This document shows, piece by piece, positions 49,874 through 61,768 of a stretch of 64,000 nt of DNA (position 1 is its first letter; the number at the start of each line of letters is the position of its first letter). Source of the DNA: Nocardioides daphniae. GTDB lineage: Bacteria; Actinomycetota; Actinomycetes; Propionibacteriales; Nocardioidaceae. The notes under the pieces were generated by a model. The model made no database searches, was not told the DNA's origin, and worked only from the letters and a program-made list of their open reading frames with translations. The stretch covers positions 1,612,001-1,676,000 of the forward strand of contig NZ_CP038462.1 of NCBI RefSeq assembly GCF_004777465.1. The letters run 5' to 3'. The translations under genes were made by a program, and so were the position numbers.

Positions 49874-50662
49874 GTGGAGCCAAGAACGCCTGGTCAGGGT
49901 GTCGGCGCATCCTCGGGGTGGAGGTCGCGCCCCCTCTACGTGCGCGCTGCGCTCGAGGTCGGGCTGGTGCTGGTGCTCTTCGGCATCTACAAGATCGGCC
50001 GCCAGCTCGTGGCCGACCAAGTGCCGGAGGCCATGCGCCACGCCGACATGGTGCGGTCGGTCCAGGCCAACCTGTGGCTGCCGTCCGAGGCCGCCATCCA
50101 GGCCAGCGTGCACGTCGAGCTCCTGATGAGGGCCGCCAACGTCTACTACACCAGCGTCCACTTCCCGCTGATGGTGGTGTTCCTGGCCTGGGGGTTCCTG
50201 AGGCGCACCCCTGCTGAGTACCGATGGGCCCGTAACCTCGTCGTGATCCAGACGGGCGCAGCCCTGGCGATCCACGTCTTCTTCCCGTTGGCGCCGCCGC
50301 GGATGTTCCCGGAGTGGGGCTTCGTCGACACGATGGAGCGCTACGGACCTTCGCCCTACGAGGGGGTGAGCGGTGACGTCGCGAACCAGTTCGCGGCGAT
50401 GCCGAGCCTGCACGTCGGATGGGCCGTGCTGATCGCCTACGTGGTCTACCGCACCGGGCCCCGCTGGTGGGCCTACGTGGCGGCGACGCACGCCTTGCTC
50501 ACGGCCGTGATCGTGGTGATCACCGCCAACCACTGGTGGCTGGACGGCTTCGTCGGGATCGCCCTGCTGGTCGTCGCCGTCCTGGTGCTGCCCAGCCCCC
50601 ATGCCGAGGTGGCGGATTCGGCCCCCGCCAGCGAGCCCGTCGAGGAGGCCGCAGCAGCCTGA
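49874..50662 (+). CDS. PAP2-family membrane phosphatase/transferase
   Basis: A polytopic membrane protein of about 262 residues. GTG 49874 is chosen because TAACCT at 49861-49866 sits at leaderless -10 distance; ATG 49835 is an alternative. At least five hydrophobic helices are visible. The PAP2 motifs appear as MPSLHVGWAVLIAY (SxxH type) and ANHWWLDGFVG (the catalytic HxxxD element). The group includes lipid phosphatases and inositolphosphotransferase (Aur1-like) proteins. The extra helices and PPRMFP segment recall the latter, but the substrate is uncertain. Confidence 0.85.
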   Translation: MEPRTPGQGVGASSGWRSRPLYVRAALEVGLVLVLFGIYKIGRQLVADQVPEAMRHADMVRSVQANLWLPSEAAIQASVHVELLMRAANVYYTSVHFPLMVVFLAWGFLRRTPAEYRWARNLVVIQTGAALAIHVFFPLAPPRMFPEWGFVDTMERYGPSPYEGVSGDVANQFAAMPSLHVGWAVLIAYVVYRTGPRWWAYVAATHALLTAVIVVITANHWWLDGFVGIALLVVAVLVLPSPHAEVADSAPASEPVEEAAAA

Positions 50663-50679
50663 AGGTCCGGGCACGGCAC

Positions 50680-50707
50680 GTCGCCCGCTCCCGGAGGAAC
50701 GGGCGAC
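50680..50707. terminator. Possible bidirectional hairpin between pap2 and dps
   Basis: GTCGCCCG and CGGGCGAC form a perfect 8-bp stem around a 12-base loop that can itself partly pair (CTCC/GGAG). It lies between the convergent stops at 50662 and 50719. Confidence 0.5.
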
Positions 50708-50718
50708 GCGGGCATGGG

Positions 50719-51243
50719 TCAGTCGTTCGAGTGCTGCAGCGTCCCGCCCTGGTCCTCCAGGTGCGCCCGGACGAACCAGTGGAACTGCTCCAGCTGCGAC
50801 GCCTGGCTGATGAGCATGTCCTCGGTGATGGGGTCGAGGTCACCGGCCACCTCGACCGCGTCGCGCTGCGAAGTGATCACGCCCTCGTAGACGGCGTCGA
50901 GGGCGGAGAGGTGCTCCTGGGTGCCGGCGCGGCCGACCGCGTAGTCCTCCCAGTCGCGCTCCTTGACGAGGGCACCGGGGGTGCCGACCGGCGTACCGCC
51001 GAGCGCAGCGATGCGCTCCGCGGTCTCGTCGGCCATCGCGCGCACCTCGACGACCTGGGGGTCGATCATCTCGTGCACCGCGATGAAGTGCGGGCCGACG
51101 ACGTTCCAGTGAGCGTGCTTCAGCGTGAGGTGGAGGTCGTTGAAGGCGTGGAGACGAGCCTGAAGGACCTCGATGAGTCGCTTCGCGTCCGCGTCGTCCA
51201 GCCCGGGGATCGTGTACGGAAGTGCCTTCTTGTTCTGGGTCAT
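50719..51243 (-). CDS. dps: Dps-family ferroxidase / DNA-protecting protein
   Basis: A 174-residue Dps protein from ATG 51243. The ferroxidase-site signature HAHWNVVGPHFIAVHEMID followed by DETAERIAALGG is intact. Dps forms a 12-subunit shell that stores iron and shields DNA in starvation or oxidative stress. The short N-terminal tail (TQNKKALPYTIPG) has two lysines and might touch DNA. It stands alone between convergent and divergent genes. No clear oxidative-stress operator was seen upstream. Confidence 0.93.
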   Translation of the reverse strand: MTQNKKALPYTIPGLDDADAKRLIEVLQARLHAFNDLHLTLKHAHWNVVGPHFIAVHEMIDPQVVEVRAMADETAERIAALGGTPVGTPGALVKERDWEDYAVGRAGTQEHLSALDAVYEGVITSQRDAVEVAGDLDPITEDMLISQASQLEQFHWFVRAHLEDQGGTLQHSND

Positions 51244-51386
51244 GCAACTCCACTACCCATGGCCCCTCGGCGGCTAACCCAAGAATTTCCGGCAACCGTG
51301 GGCGCGCTGCCGGGACCTGGGGCACTGTTCAGGCAGGGCTCAGGGTGGTTGGCTGAGAAGGCGTGGGTCAGGACGGGGAGGTGAGC

Positions 51387-52736
51387 ATGCAGCCCGGTCA
51401 CTTCGTCGGTCCGTCCCTCTCTGCCCTGGGCAAGGAGGTCGTCGCGCGGACCCCGTCGGACCGTGATCGCGTCGTCGACCTGGTGCGCGCCTGCGCGCTC
51501 CTCCTCGTCGTCCTGGGGCACTGGCTCAAGCAGGGGTTGTACGTCGACGACGTCGGCGAGCTGCGACGCGCCGGCCTGCTCGGCCAGGCCGAGTGGACCC
51601 ACCCCCTCACCTGGGTCTTCCAGGTGATGCCGCTCGTCTTCGCGGTCGGGGGCTTCGTCAACGGCCTGTCCTGGCGCCGGGAGAGCGCGCGGGGCACCTC
51701 GTACGGCGCGTGGTTGCGCCACCGCGTCCGGCGCCTGACCGCTCCCTTGGTGCCGCTCATGCTGCTGTGGGCGGCTGCGCCGCTCGTCGCTCCCGCGGTC
51801 GGGCTGGGGCCCGACTGGCTGCACGTCGCCTCGAAGACGTCGTTGGTGGCGACCTGGTTCCTGGCGGCCTACTTGGTCGTGGTGGCGCTGGTCCCCGCCA
51901 CGTACGCCCTCTGGCAGCGCTGGCGCTGGGCGTCGATCATCGCCGGCGTGGTGGTGGCCGTCGACGTCGCCTCACTGGGGATGGACCTGCCCTGGGTCGG
52001 GGGGCTCAACGCGCTGGTGGTGTGGGGGACGCTGCACCAGTGCGGGTACGCCTGGCTCGAGTGCCGTCGGAGGGCGTCCCCGCTCCTGATGGCCGGGGTG
52101 GCGGGGAGCCTGCTGGTCGCACTGACGGCGTTGGTCGTCGTCGGCCCGTACGGCGTCTCGATGGTCGGCGTGGACGGCTACGGCGTCAACAACACCGCGC
52201 CGCCGCGACTCACGATCCTGGTCCTGGGGTGCGCCCAGGTGGCGGGTGTCATGGCCCTCGAGCCGCTGCTGCGCCGACTCGCGGCGGTGCCGGCGATCTG
52301 GGTGGCCGTGGTGCTGGTGGACCGCAGGGCGATGACCCTCTACCTGTGGCACCTCACCTGCCTGTCGCTGCTGGCCGCCGTCTCCCTGTCACTCGGGGGA
52401 CTGGGCCTGCGCGCCATCCCCGCGAGCGAGGAGTGGTGGTGGGGCCGTCCGGCGTGGTTGCTGCTCCTCCTGGTCGCCACTGTCGTCGCCGTGGCTCTGC
52501 TCGGTCGCTGGGAGGAGTCCTCGCCGGCGACCGACACGCCGGGCAGCACGGCCCGCGCCGTGGCGGAGGTGGTGGCGGTGGTGACCTGTGTCGCCTACCT
52601 GGCCAGCTACGGCGTGGGCCGGCAGAGCGACGGGGCGGGCGGCCTCGTCGCCCTGCTGTGCGCCGTGAGCGTGCTCGCGGCCCGGCGGTGGGACGCGACG
52701 GCGCGGAGGTCGGTCACCGGAACATCGCGACCTTGA
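51387..52736 (+). CDS. Membrane acyltransferase-3 family protein
   Basis: A 449-residue polytopic membrane protein. ATG 51387 has GGAG six bases before it. The start DRDRVVDLVRACALLLVVLGHW contains the Arg-Asp/His pattern of the acyltransferase-3 (OafA/OatA-like) family, followed by about ten hydrophobic helices. AVGGFVNGLSWRR and MTLYLWHLTC near the C-terminus are also typical. Such enzymes acylate sugars or lipids outside the membrane. The acceptor is unknown. The 3' end overlaps the convergent alcohol dehydrogenase by about 20 bases. Confidence 0.82.
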   Translation: MQPGHFVGPSLSALGKEVVARTPSDRDRVVDLVRACALLLVVLGHWLKQGLYVDDVGELRRAGLLGQAEWTHPLTWVFQVMPLVFAVGGFVNGLSWRRESARGTSYGAWLRHRVRRLTAPLVPLMLLWAAAPLVAPAVGLGPDWLHVASKTSLVATWFLAAYLVVVALVPATYALWQRWRWASIIAGVVVAVDVASLGMDLPWVGGLNALVVWGTLHQCGYAWLECRRRASPLLMAGVAGSLLVALTALVVVGPYGVSMVGVDGYGVNNTAPPRLTILVLGCAQVAGVMALEPLLRRLAAVPAIWVAVVLVDRRAMTLYLWHLTCLSLLAAVSLSLGGLGLRAIPASEEWWWGRPAWLLLLLVATVVAVALLGRWEESSPATDTPGSTARAVAEVVAVVTCVAYLASYGVGRQSDGAGGLVALLCAVSVLAARRWDATARRSVTGTSRP

Positions 52737-53746
52737 GCGCGCCACTGTCCTGGGGTCGCTCGAAGACGTCGTACGCGTCCTGGATCTCGTCGAGCCCGAA
52801 GCGGTGCGTGACGAGGCCGTCGACCGGCAGCCGCTCCTCGGCGAGCAGCCGCAGCAGCGTGGGCGTGGACGAGGTGTCCACCAGTCCGGTCGTGATGGTG
52901 ACGTCCTTGGTCCACAGCTGCTCGAGGTGGAGCGTGACCGGAGCACCGTGCACGCCCACGTTGGCCACCGTGCCTCCGGGCCGCACCAGTTCGGCGCAGA
53001 GCTCGAATGTCTCGGGGATGCCGACGGCCTCGATCACGGTGTCGTAGCCCAGTCCGTCGGTGTGCGTCCCCACCGACGCCAGCGCGGCGTCGCGGCCGTC
53101 GAGGCGACGCGTCGGCACCGAGCTGCTCCCCCGCCGTGCGTCGGGCCTCGGCGGGGTCGACGACCACGATCCGCGAAGGTGTGAGCAGCCGTGCGGTGGC
53201 GATGCAGGCCAGACCGATCGGGCCGGCGCCGACGATGGCGACCGTCGAGCCCGGGGCCACGGCGCCGTTGCACACCGACCTCGTACGCCGTGGGGAGGAT
53301 GTCGGCGAGCAGCACGGCCTGCTCGTCCGTGACCGTGTCCGGCAGTACGTGCAACGCACGGTCGGCGAAGGGCACCCTGACGAGCTCGGCCTGGGTCCGT
53401 CGACGAGGTGTCCCAGGGTCCAGCCGCCACCGTTCAGGCACTGGCCGTCGCGGTTCTGGCGACAGTACGAGCAGCGCCCGCACCCTGCGACGCAGGAGAC
53501 GAGGCCGGTCCCCGGCGCTGACCCCGGTGACGCCGTCGCCCACCTCGAGGACGGTGCCGACCGCCTCGTGGCCCAGGACCCGCCCGGCAGTGACCTCCGG
53601 ACGTCGCCCTTCAGGATGTGCAGGTCGGTCCCGCAGATGGTCACTGCGTCGACCCGCACGAGCGCATCCGTCGGGGCCTGCAGCTCGGGGTCCGGGACGG
53701 ACGTCCAGACACGTCGTCCGGGACCCTGGAACGTCATCGCCTTCAT
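52714..53746 (-). CDS. Zinc-dependent alcohol dehydrogenase, frameshifted as sequenced
   Basis: About 345 residues from ATG 53746 (MKAMTFQGPGRRVW). The catalytic zinc ligands are in TICGTDLHILKG and in GHEAVGTVLEVG; the structural zinc cysteines are in CVAGCGRCSYCRQNRDGQC. The nucleotide-binding loop is VAIVGAGPIGLACIATA. About five one-base shifts interrupt the frame between 53610 and 53110. The gene follows a 68-residue protein by ten bases with GGAGAAG as ribosome site, so the two form an operon. Its promoter region holds the DosR-like boxes, which would make it a hypoxia or stress dehydrogenase. Confidence 0.83.
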
Positions 53747-53756
53747 GGGCTTCTCC

Positions 53757-53963
53757 TCACCCGACGGCGGCCGTGTGCCGCGCCGTCGGTAGCTCGGCTG
53801 GTGGCTCGCGGGGCGGGTCCGTGGCGCTTCTGTCCGCGTCGCGGGCCTGCGGGAGCTCCATCTCGTCCAGGTCCACCCGGATGACGAAGCTGCGCCAGGA
53901 CTGGGTGGTGACCGGTCGGCGTGACCGCTGTCGCGGCCAGGTCCCGTGGCGTGTCGACTGCAT
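53757..53963 (-). CDS. Small basic/acidic protein upstream of the alcohol dehydrogenase
   Basis: A 68-residue protein from ATG 53963, with AGGAGG just upstream. The centre reads QSWRSFVIRVDLDEMELPQARD and the C-terminus is Pro/Glu/Ala-rich. No membrane helix, cysteine pair or family was recognised. The alcohol dehydrogenase start follows ten bases after its stop. The good ribosome site and the operon position support a real gene, although the composition is simple. Confidence 0.55.
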   Translation of the reverse strand: MQSTRHGTWPRQRSRRPVTTQSWRSFVIRVDLDEMELPQARDADRSATDPPREPPAELPTARHTAAVG

Positions 53964-54056
53964 GACTCCTCCTGGCCCTGGCTCGGCGCACTGCCCCTCG
54001 CTCCGAGCGTCCTCCCGGCCCGCCCGTCGAGCCACGGTCGGGGGTCCCGGGTGGCT

Positions 54057-54070
54057 GGGACGAAGGGCCC
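54057..54070. promoter_or_regulatory. DosR-like box 1 (GGGAC-GAAG-GGCCC)
   Basis: This is the first of three copies of GGGAC-N4-GGCCC near the stress cluster. The motif resembles the mycobacterial DosR box, in which GGGAC and a GNCCC half site are four bases apart. It lies about 95 bases upstream of the small-protein/dehydrogenase operon on the minus strand and also upstream of the divergent 58-residue gene. Confidence 0.55.
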
Positions 54071-54104
54071 CGACTGCCCTGCCCACCGCACGCCGGGCAG
54101 GTTC

Positions 54105-54118
54105 GGGACCAATGGCCC
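54105..54118. promoter_or_regulatory. DosR-like box 2 (GGGAC-CAAT-GGCCC)
   Basis: With its flanks, TTCGGGACCAATGGCCCGGG, this copy matches about 15 of the 20 positions of the DosR consensus. TAGCGT at 54142-54147 is a possible -10 element, which would place the box about 45 bases before the start of transcription of the 58-residue gene, a usual activator position. Confidence 0.6.
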
Positions 54119-54174
54119 GGGCCCGGGGCCTGCTCGACGGCTAGCGTCGGCATGGAGCCAAGGAGGAGGCGGAC

Positions 54175-54351
54175 GTGGCTGACAACGCAGCGGGCGCGGG
54201 CGGAGGAGCGATCTACGCCCTCGGCATCCTCGGGGCCTGGGTCCACTTCTGGCGCATCGCCGACGGGTTCTGGGAGCACGCGTACGCCGTGCTGCAGGGG
54301 CTGCTCTGGCCCGCCTACATGGTGTACGAGGCGTTCGGTGCGCTGGGCTGA
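54175..54351 (+). CDS. 58-residue aromatic-rich membrane-associated protein
   Basis: A short gene from GTG 54175 with AAGGAGGAGG just upstream. The protein runs AIYALGILGAWVHFWRIADG, FWEHAYAVLQGLLWPAYMV and YEAFGALG: two hydrophobic stretches, four Trp and several Tyr and Phe. I have the impression of similar small proteins in other actinobacteria, unverified. Its position behind two DosR-like boxes and beside stress genes suggests that it is induced with them. The 3' end overlaps the convergent SRPBCC gene. Confidence 0.65.
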   Translation: MADNAAGAGGGAIYALGILGAWVHFWRIADGFWEHAYAVLQGLLWPAYMVYEAFGALG

Positions 54352-55100
54352 GGGCCGGGGCCGCGCGCAGCGTTGCGCTCCGCGCGCTCCTTGATGCCCA
54401 GCAGCATCCGGCGCTCCATGACGGCGTGCGGAAGCTCGACGAAGGCGACGTACGCCAGTCCGCCGACGTTGCGCTCGGCATGGCTGCGGGCGATGAGTCG
54501 ACAGGTGTGCGGGCCCGTGGGCGCACGACGTAGGCACCCCAGTTGTCGATCAGCAGGGACCGTGGAGGGTCGACCGCACCGATGGTCGTCGCGTAGCCGG
54601 GGAAGACCGTCAGCGGGTCGCCGACCTCGCGGTGCTGCCACTCGGGGTGGATGCGGTCGGCGCTGTGCAGCCGGCAGCCGGCCAGGTTCTCAAGCCAGTC
54701 GTAGGAGTAGAACCCACCGCGGTCCTGCCCGACCTGCACCAACCACCGCCACACCTCGGACGGCGGAGCGCGGACCGTGACGGCCCTGGTGGTGGTGAAC
54801 CACGGCCGTTCGACGTCACCAGGGTAAGCGGTCGCCTGCTCCTCAGCGGTGGAGCCCCAGGTGAGGAGGCGTGGTCGCACGAGCGCGACGTGGAGCCACG
54901 GGGCCAGGGCCGGCCCACGCAGTGGCGCTGACCGCGCGTCGCGCCGTGGACCCGCGCCGTGGCCATCCGCGCAGGAGCGCCTCCGGTCCGACCACGCCAC
55001 CCAGCCACAGGGCGAGCGGGCCACCGGAGACCACGGCCACGGCCCGGACGACCGCGGCGGGTCGCGGGCCCGGCCCCCTCGGCGTCTCGTCCGAGCTCAT
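54315..55100 (-). CDS. SRPBCC-domain protein with N-terminal hydrophobic segment, frameshifted as sequenced
   Basis: The gene starts at ATG 55100 (MSSDETPRGPGPRPAAVV), with GGAGG just upstream, and has a hydrophobic stretch around residues 18-35. The main part, WLHVALVRPRLLTWGSTAEE, the VTVRAPPSEVWRWLVQVGQDRGGFYSYDWLENL region and PGYATTIGAVDPPRSLLIDN, matches START-like SRPBCC domains, which bind hydrophobic ligands. A frame change near 54905 and another near 54530 are needed; the C-terminal piece contains AYVAFVELPHAVMERRML. The exact 3' end is uncertain and overlaps the 58-residue gene. Confidence 0.65.
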
Positions 55101-55166
55101 GGGTCCTCCTCGTCCGGCTGGCGACGTCCCACCTCCAGCGTCCGGGGAGGCCGGGGCCGTCGAACA

Positions 55167-55180
55167 GGGACTGCTGGCCC
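55167..55180. promoter_or_regulatory. DosR-like box 3 (GGGAC-TGCT-GGCCC)
   Basis: The third copy of GGGAC-N4-GGCCC, 83 bases before the start codon of the double-Usp gene. Two genes further on lies the sensor kinase/response regulator pair that could act on it. It also lies upstream of the divergent SRPBCC gene's start region. Confidence 0.55.
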
Positions 55181-55262
55181 CCGGACCGGGGCCGAAGTCC
55201 TCCTGTCGTCCGGCAGCGCCCTGCGCAAGGGTTGAGCTGGAGCCGACCCCCAGGGAGGACCT

Positions 55263-57987
<2,725 letters not shown>

Positions 57988-57988
<1 letters not shown>

Positions 57989-58644
57989 TGGCTGGGGAGT
58001 CCAAGATCCGGGTCTACGTGCTCGACGACCACGACGTGGTGAGGAGAGGGTTGCGGACCTTGCTGGAGGCCGCCGGTGACATCGAGGTGGTGGGGGAGTC
58101 CGGGTCGGCGGTGACCGCCACGGACCGGATCCCCGCGCTGAGGCCTGACGTCGCCATCCTGGACGGCCGGTTGCCCGACGGCTCGGGCATCGAGGTCTGT
58201 CGGTCGGTGCGCTCCGTCGACCCCTCGATCAGGGCGCTGATCCTGACGTCCTACGACGATGACGACGCGCTCTTCGCCGCCATCATGGCGGGCGCCTCGG
58301 GCTACGTCCTCAAGGAGGTGAAGTCGGGGGACCTCGTGACGGCGGTGCGGCAGGTGGCTGCGGGGCTGTCGTTGATCGACCCGCAGCTCACCCATGCCGT
58401 ACTGGAGCGGATCAGGCACCCGGCGCCGACGGTGCCGGAGCTGCAGGCGCTCACCGACCAGGAGCTGCGCCTGCTCAAGCTGGTCGCCGAGGGCCTCACC
58501 AACCGCCAGATCGGCGAGCGGATGTTCCTGGCGGAGAAGACCGTCAAGAACTACGTCTCGAGCATCCTCGCCAAGCTCGGGCTGGAGCGGCGTACGCAGG
58601 CAGCGGTGCTGGCGACCAAGCTCCTCGGCCCGCCTGAGAGGTGA
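57988..58644 (+). CDS. NarL/LuxR-family response regulator (DosR/DevR-like)
   Basis: A 218-residue regulator. ATG 57988 overlaps the kinase stop and has AAGGAGGAG before it. The receiver domain begins KIRVYVLDDHDVVRRGLRTL, with the phospho-acceptor Asp in PDVAILDGRLPDGSG and the conserved Lys in GYVLKEVKSGDL. The C-terminal LuxR helix-turn-helix is LTDQELRLLKLVAEGLTNRQ and KTVKNYVSSILAKLGLERRTQAA, which is very close to mycobacterial DosR. It is therefore the best candidate to bind the three GGGAC-N4-GGCCC boxes 3-4 kb upstream. Confidence 0.93.
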
Positions 58645-58732
58645 GGCTTCTCGGGGAGACCCACGTCACGCCACCCGGCCGGTCCTTGCCGTTAGGTTGA
58701 GGAGTGCCACCACGCGAGCCCGAGGAGACGGC

Positions 58733-59581
58733 ATGCACATGACCCCCGCGACCATGCGGCTGCACGGTCAGGACCTGTCCTACGTCGACAGCGGTGACGG
58801 TCCGGTCGTCCTCTTCATCCACGGGATCCTCGGATCTCAGCACCACTGGAGCCACCTGGTGGAGCAGCTCGACGACACCTTCCGTGTGGTGGTGCCGGAC
58901 CTCTTCGGGCACGGCGCGTCAGCGAAGCCGATGGGCGACTACTCGCTCAGCGCGCACGCCGCCACATTGCGCGACCTGCTGGACCGCCTCGAGATCGACA
59001 CGGTCACCCTGGTCGGCCACTCGCTGGGCGGCGGCATCGCCATGCAGTTCTTCTACCTGTTCCCGGAGCGGGTCGAACGACTGGTGCTGGTGGCCAGCGG
59101 AGGGCTGGGCCGGGAGGTCAGCCCGTGGCTCCGCTCGGCCACCCTGCCAGGGGCCGAGCAGGTGCTCGGCGTGGTTGCCTCGGACTGGCTGACGAGCCGG
59201 TTGCAGGGGCTCGCCGTCAAGGCCTCGGACTGGGGATGGAGGCCGGGAGCCGACGTCCGAGCCATGTGGCGGGGGTTCCGGTCGCTGGGCGACCGGGAGA
59301 GCCGTCGAGCCTTCCTGGCCACGACGCGTGCCGTGGTCGACGTCGGCGGCCAGACGGTCAGCGCCCACGGCCACCTGGAGGAGGTGGAGGCGCCGCCGAC
59401 CCTGCTCGTCTGGGGCTCCAAGGACAGGGTGATCCCTGCGTGGCACGCGCTCAAGGCCCGTGAGTCCGTGCCCGGGATCCAAGTCGAGCTCTTCGAGGGA
59501 GCCGGCCACTTCCCGCACCTCGACGACCCCGAGCGTTTCACGGAGCTGTTGCGGTCGTTCGTGGCGTCGACGCCCGAGTGA
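58733..59581 (+). CDS. Alpha/beta-fold hydrolase
   Basis: A 282-residue hydrolase from ATG 58733, with GAGGAGA nearby. VLFIHGILGSQHHW is the oxyanion-loop region, the nucleophile elbow is LVGHSLGGG, and the acid and base are expected in WGSKDRVIPAWHA and GAGHFPHLDDPERF. The group includes esterases, epoxide hydrolases and ring-cleavage hydrolases; the substrate is unknown. TAGGTT at 58693 could serve as its own -10 element. The frame is intact. Confidence 0.88.
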   Translation: MHMTPATMRLHGQDLSYVDSGDGPVVLFIHGILGSQHHWSHLVEQLDDTFRVVVPDLFGHGASAKPMGDYSLSAHAATLRDLLDRLEIDTVTLVGHSLGGGIAMQFFYLFPERVERLVLVASGGLGREVSPWLRSATLPGAEQVLGVVASDWLTSRLQGLAVKASDWGWRPGADVRAMWRGFRSLGDRESRRAFLATTRAVVDVGGQTVSAHGHLEEVEAPPTLLVWGSKDRVIPAWHALKARESVPGIQVELFEGAGHFPHLDDPERFTELLRSFVASTPE

Positions 59582-59610
59582 CACCTCGCCGGACCCGCAC
59601 GGTCACGGTG

Positions 59611-59892
59611 TCACCGCTTCTCGCAGGCGATCCCGTCCTTGTCGCGGTCGGACTTGGTGTTCTTGTTGTACCAGGCCTTGGACTTGTGGAAGTTGCGCAC
59701 CGGGGTGCCGCTGGTCTTGTCCTTGGCGTTGGGTCGACCCACGCCGTGGGGGAACTTCTTGTTGAGGGCCGTGCAGTTCTTGAAGGTGTACGGCCCGGCA
59801 GCGGCCTCCGCCGAGGAGACGACAGCCATCGTCGGGAGCCCCACCAGCGCAGCGGTGGCGAGCGAGGCGACGGTCGTGCGGAACCTGGTCAT
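59611..59892 (-). CDS. Secreted excalibur calcium-binding domain protein
   Basis: A 93-residue protein from ATG 59892. Residues 1-31 form a signal peptide (RTTVASLATAALVGLPTM, then SSAEAAA). The mature part has FKNCTALNKKFPHGVG and ends in DRDKDGIACEKR, the excalibur motif with its DxDxDG calcium loop and paired cysteines. Such proteins are extracellular and of unclear function. It is convergent with the hydrolase gene. Confidence 0.9.
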   Translation of the reverse strand: MTRFRTTVASLATAALVGLPTMAVVSSAEAAAGPYTFKNCTALNKKFPHGVGRPNAKDKTSGTPVRNFHKSKAWYNKNTKSDRDKDGIACEKR

Positions 59893-60036
59893 GGCAATCT
59901 CCCTGTCGAGTGGTGGGGCGTCAATCTAGGTCGCGCCCGTCGGGTCCCGCAGGCGAACCGTTCAACGCGCGCGTCTGCCGTTCGGCGTACGCCGTCACGC
60001 GCCCACTGGCGGGAAGCTGACGGATGTCGGAAGGTG

Positions 60037-60050
60037 GTGACCGCGGTCAC
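60037..60050. promoter_or_regulatory. CRP-like palindrome upstream of the acyl-CoA synthetase
   Basis: GTGACCGCGGTCAC is a perfect 14-base palindrome and, with its flanks (GGTGA-N6-TCACA), differs from the CRP/FNR-type consensus TGTGA-N6-TCACA by one base. Its centre lies about 48 bases before GTG 60092, between divergent genes. Confidence 0.55.
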
Positions 60051-60091
60051 ATGCAGCGGCCGCGACGACCCCGCGCCCCGAGGAGCCACCC

Positions 60092-61730
60092 GTGACTGAC
60101 TCGACGACCGTCCCCAGTGCCCTGCCCAGCCACGACGCCGGTCCGACGGACACGCCGCTGCTGGAGTCGACGATCGGTGACAACTTCGACGAGGTGGCGG
60201 CGCGCTTCCCGACCCGCGAAGCACTGGTCGACGTCGCCCAGGGTCGGCGCTGGACCTACGCGGAGCTGCGCGAGGACGTCGACCGGTTGGCGCGTGCGTT
60301 CCTCGTGTCCGGCGTACGCACCGGTGACCGGGTCGGGATCTGGGCCCCGAACTGTGCTGAGTGGACGTTGACCCAGTTCGCGACCGCGAAGATCGGGGCC
60401 ATCCTGGTCACGATCAACCCGTCCTACCGGGCGCACGAGCTCGCCTACGTGCTCAACCAGGCCGGCGTCTCGACCCTGGTGGCGGTGCCTTCCTTCAGGA
60501 GCAGCGACTACGCCGCGATGATCGAGGAGGTCCGTCACGACGCGCGGGCCCTCGAGGGTGCACCTCATCGGCACCGGCTCCTGGGACGACCTGCTCGCCG
60601 GAGCCGACGACCTCTCCGCCGAGCAGCTGTCGGTGGTGCAGATGAGCCTCGAGCCGAACGACCCGATCAACATCCAGTACACCTCCGGGCACCACGGGCT
60701 TCCCCAAGGGCGCCACCCTTAGCCACCGCAACATCCTCAACAACGGGTTCTTCGTCGGTGAGCTGTGCGACTACACCGAGGAGGACCGGGTCTGCATCCC
60801 GGTGCCCTTCTACCACTGCTTCGGCATGGTGATGGGCAACCTCGCGTGCACCACGCACGGTGCCTGCATGGTCATCCCGGCGCCGGGCTTCGACGCCGAG
60901 ACGACCCTGCGGGCGGTGCAGGACGAGCGCTGCACCAGCCTCTACGGCGTGCCGACGATGTTCATCGCCGAGTGGAACCTGCCCAACTTCGAGGAGTTCG
61001 ACCTCTCCACGGTCCGCACCGGCATCATGGCGGGCTCGCCGTGCCCCGCCGAGCTGATGAAGAAGCTCATCGCCTCGGGGATCGAGGAGATGACGATCGC
61101 CTACGGCATGACCGAGACCTCGCCGGTCTCCACCCAGAACCGCACCGACGACACCTTCGAGCAGAAGACCGGCACCGTCGGACGCGTCGGTCCGCACCTG
61201 GAGATCAAGATCGTCGACCCGACGGGTGAGACCGTGCCGCGCGGAGTGGCGGGGGAGTTCCTGACCAAGGGCTACTCGGTGATGCTCGGCTACTGGGACG
61301 AGCCGGAAAAGACGGCCGAGGCCGTCGAGGACGGATGGATGCACACCGGCGACATCGGGGTGATGGACGACGACGGCTTCGTGCGCATCACCGGCAGGAT
61401 CAAGGACATGGTGATCCGCGGCGGCGAGAACGTCTACCCGCGCGAGATCGAGGAGTTCCTCTACACGCACCCCGACATCGTGGACGCCCAGGTGATCGGG
61501 GTGCCCGACGAGCGCTACGGCGAGGAGCTCTGCGCCTGGGTCCAGCTCAGGGAGGGCGCGGAGCCCCTCGACGCCGACCGGCTGCGTGAGTTCTGCACGG
61601 GCCAGCTCGCGCACTACAAGATTCCTCGCTACGTCGAGGTCGTCGAGGAGTTCCCGATGACCGTGACCGCAAGGTGCGGAAGGTGGAGATGCGCCAGACG
61701 ATGGCCCGCAAGCTCGGGCTGGTGAACTGA
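60092..61730 (+). CDS. Long-chain acyl-CoA synthetase (AMP-binding), frameshifted as sequenced
   Basis: About 545 residues from GTG 60092. The enzyme adenylates a fatty acid and transfers it to CoA. The P-loop motif YTSGTTGFPKGATLSH is interrupted by one extra G near 60692. YGMTETSPVS, DGWMHTGDIGVMDDDGF and RIKDMVIRGGENVYPREIEE are intact, with the catalytic Lys in the last TGKVRK segment, which is hidden by a missing base near 61672. Another missing base lies near 60562. It resembles the FadD35/AcsA-like medium- and long-chain group. Confidence 0.88.
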
Positions 61731-61768
61731 GCGCGCCGGGCGCCTTCTCCTCCCTCTGCTCCCGGGCA

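Noticed and set aside
53757..54537. Longer minus-strand frames upstream of the 68-residue gene
   Set aside because: They cross the DosR-like boxes and the 58-residue gene and lack ribosome sites; the ATG at 53963 with AGGAGG is the better start.
52607..55024. Minus-strand frame of about 800 codons seeming to fuse SRPBCC and dehydrogenase parts
   Set aside because: It is a chance joining of two separate genes through non-coding and shifted sequence; each gene has its own start and ribosome site.
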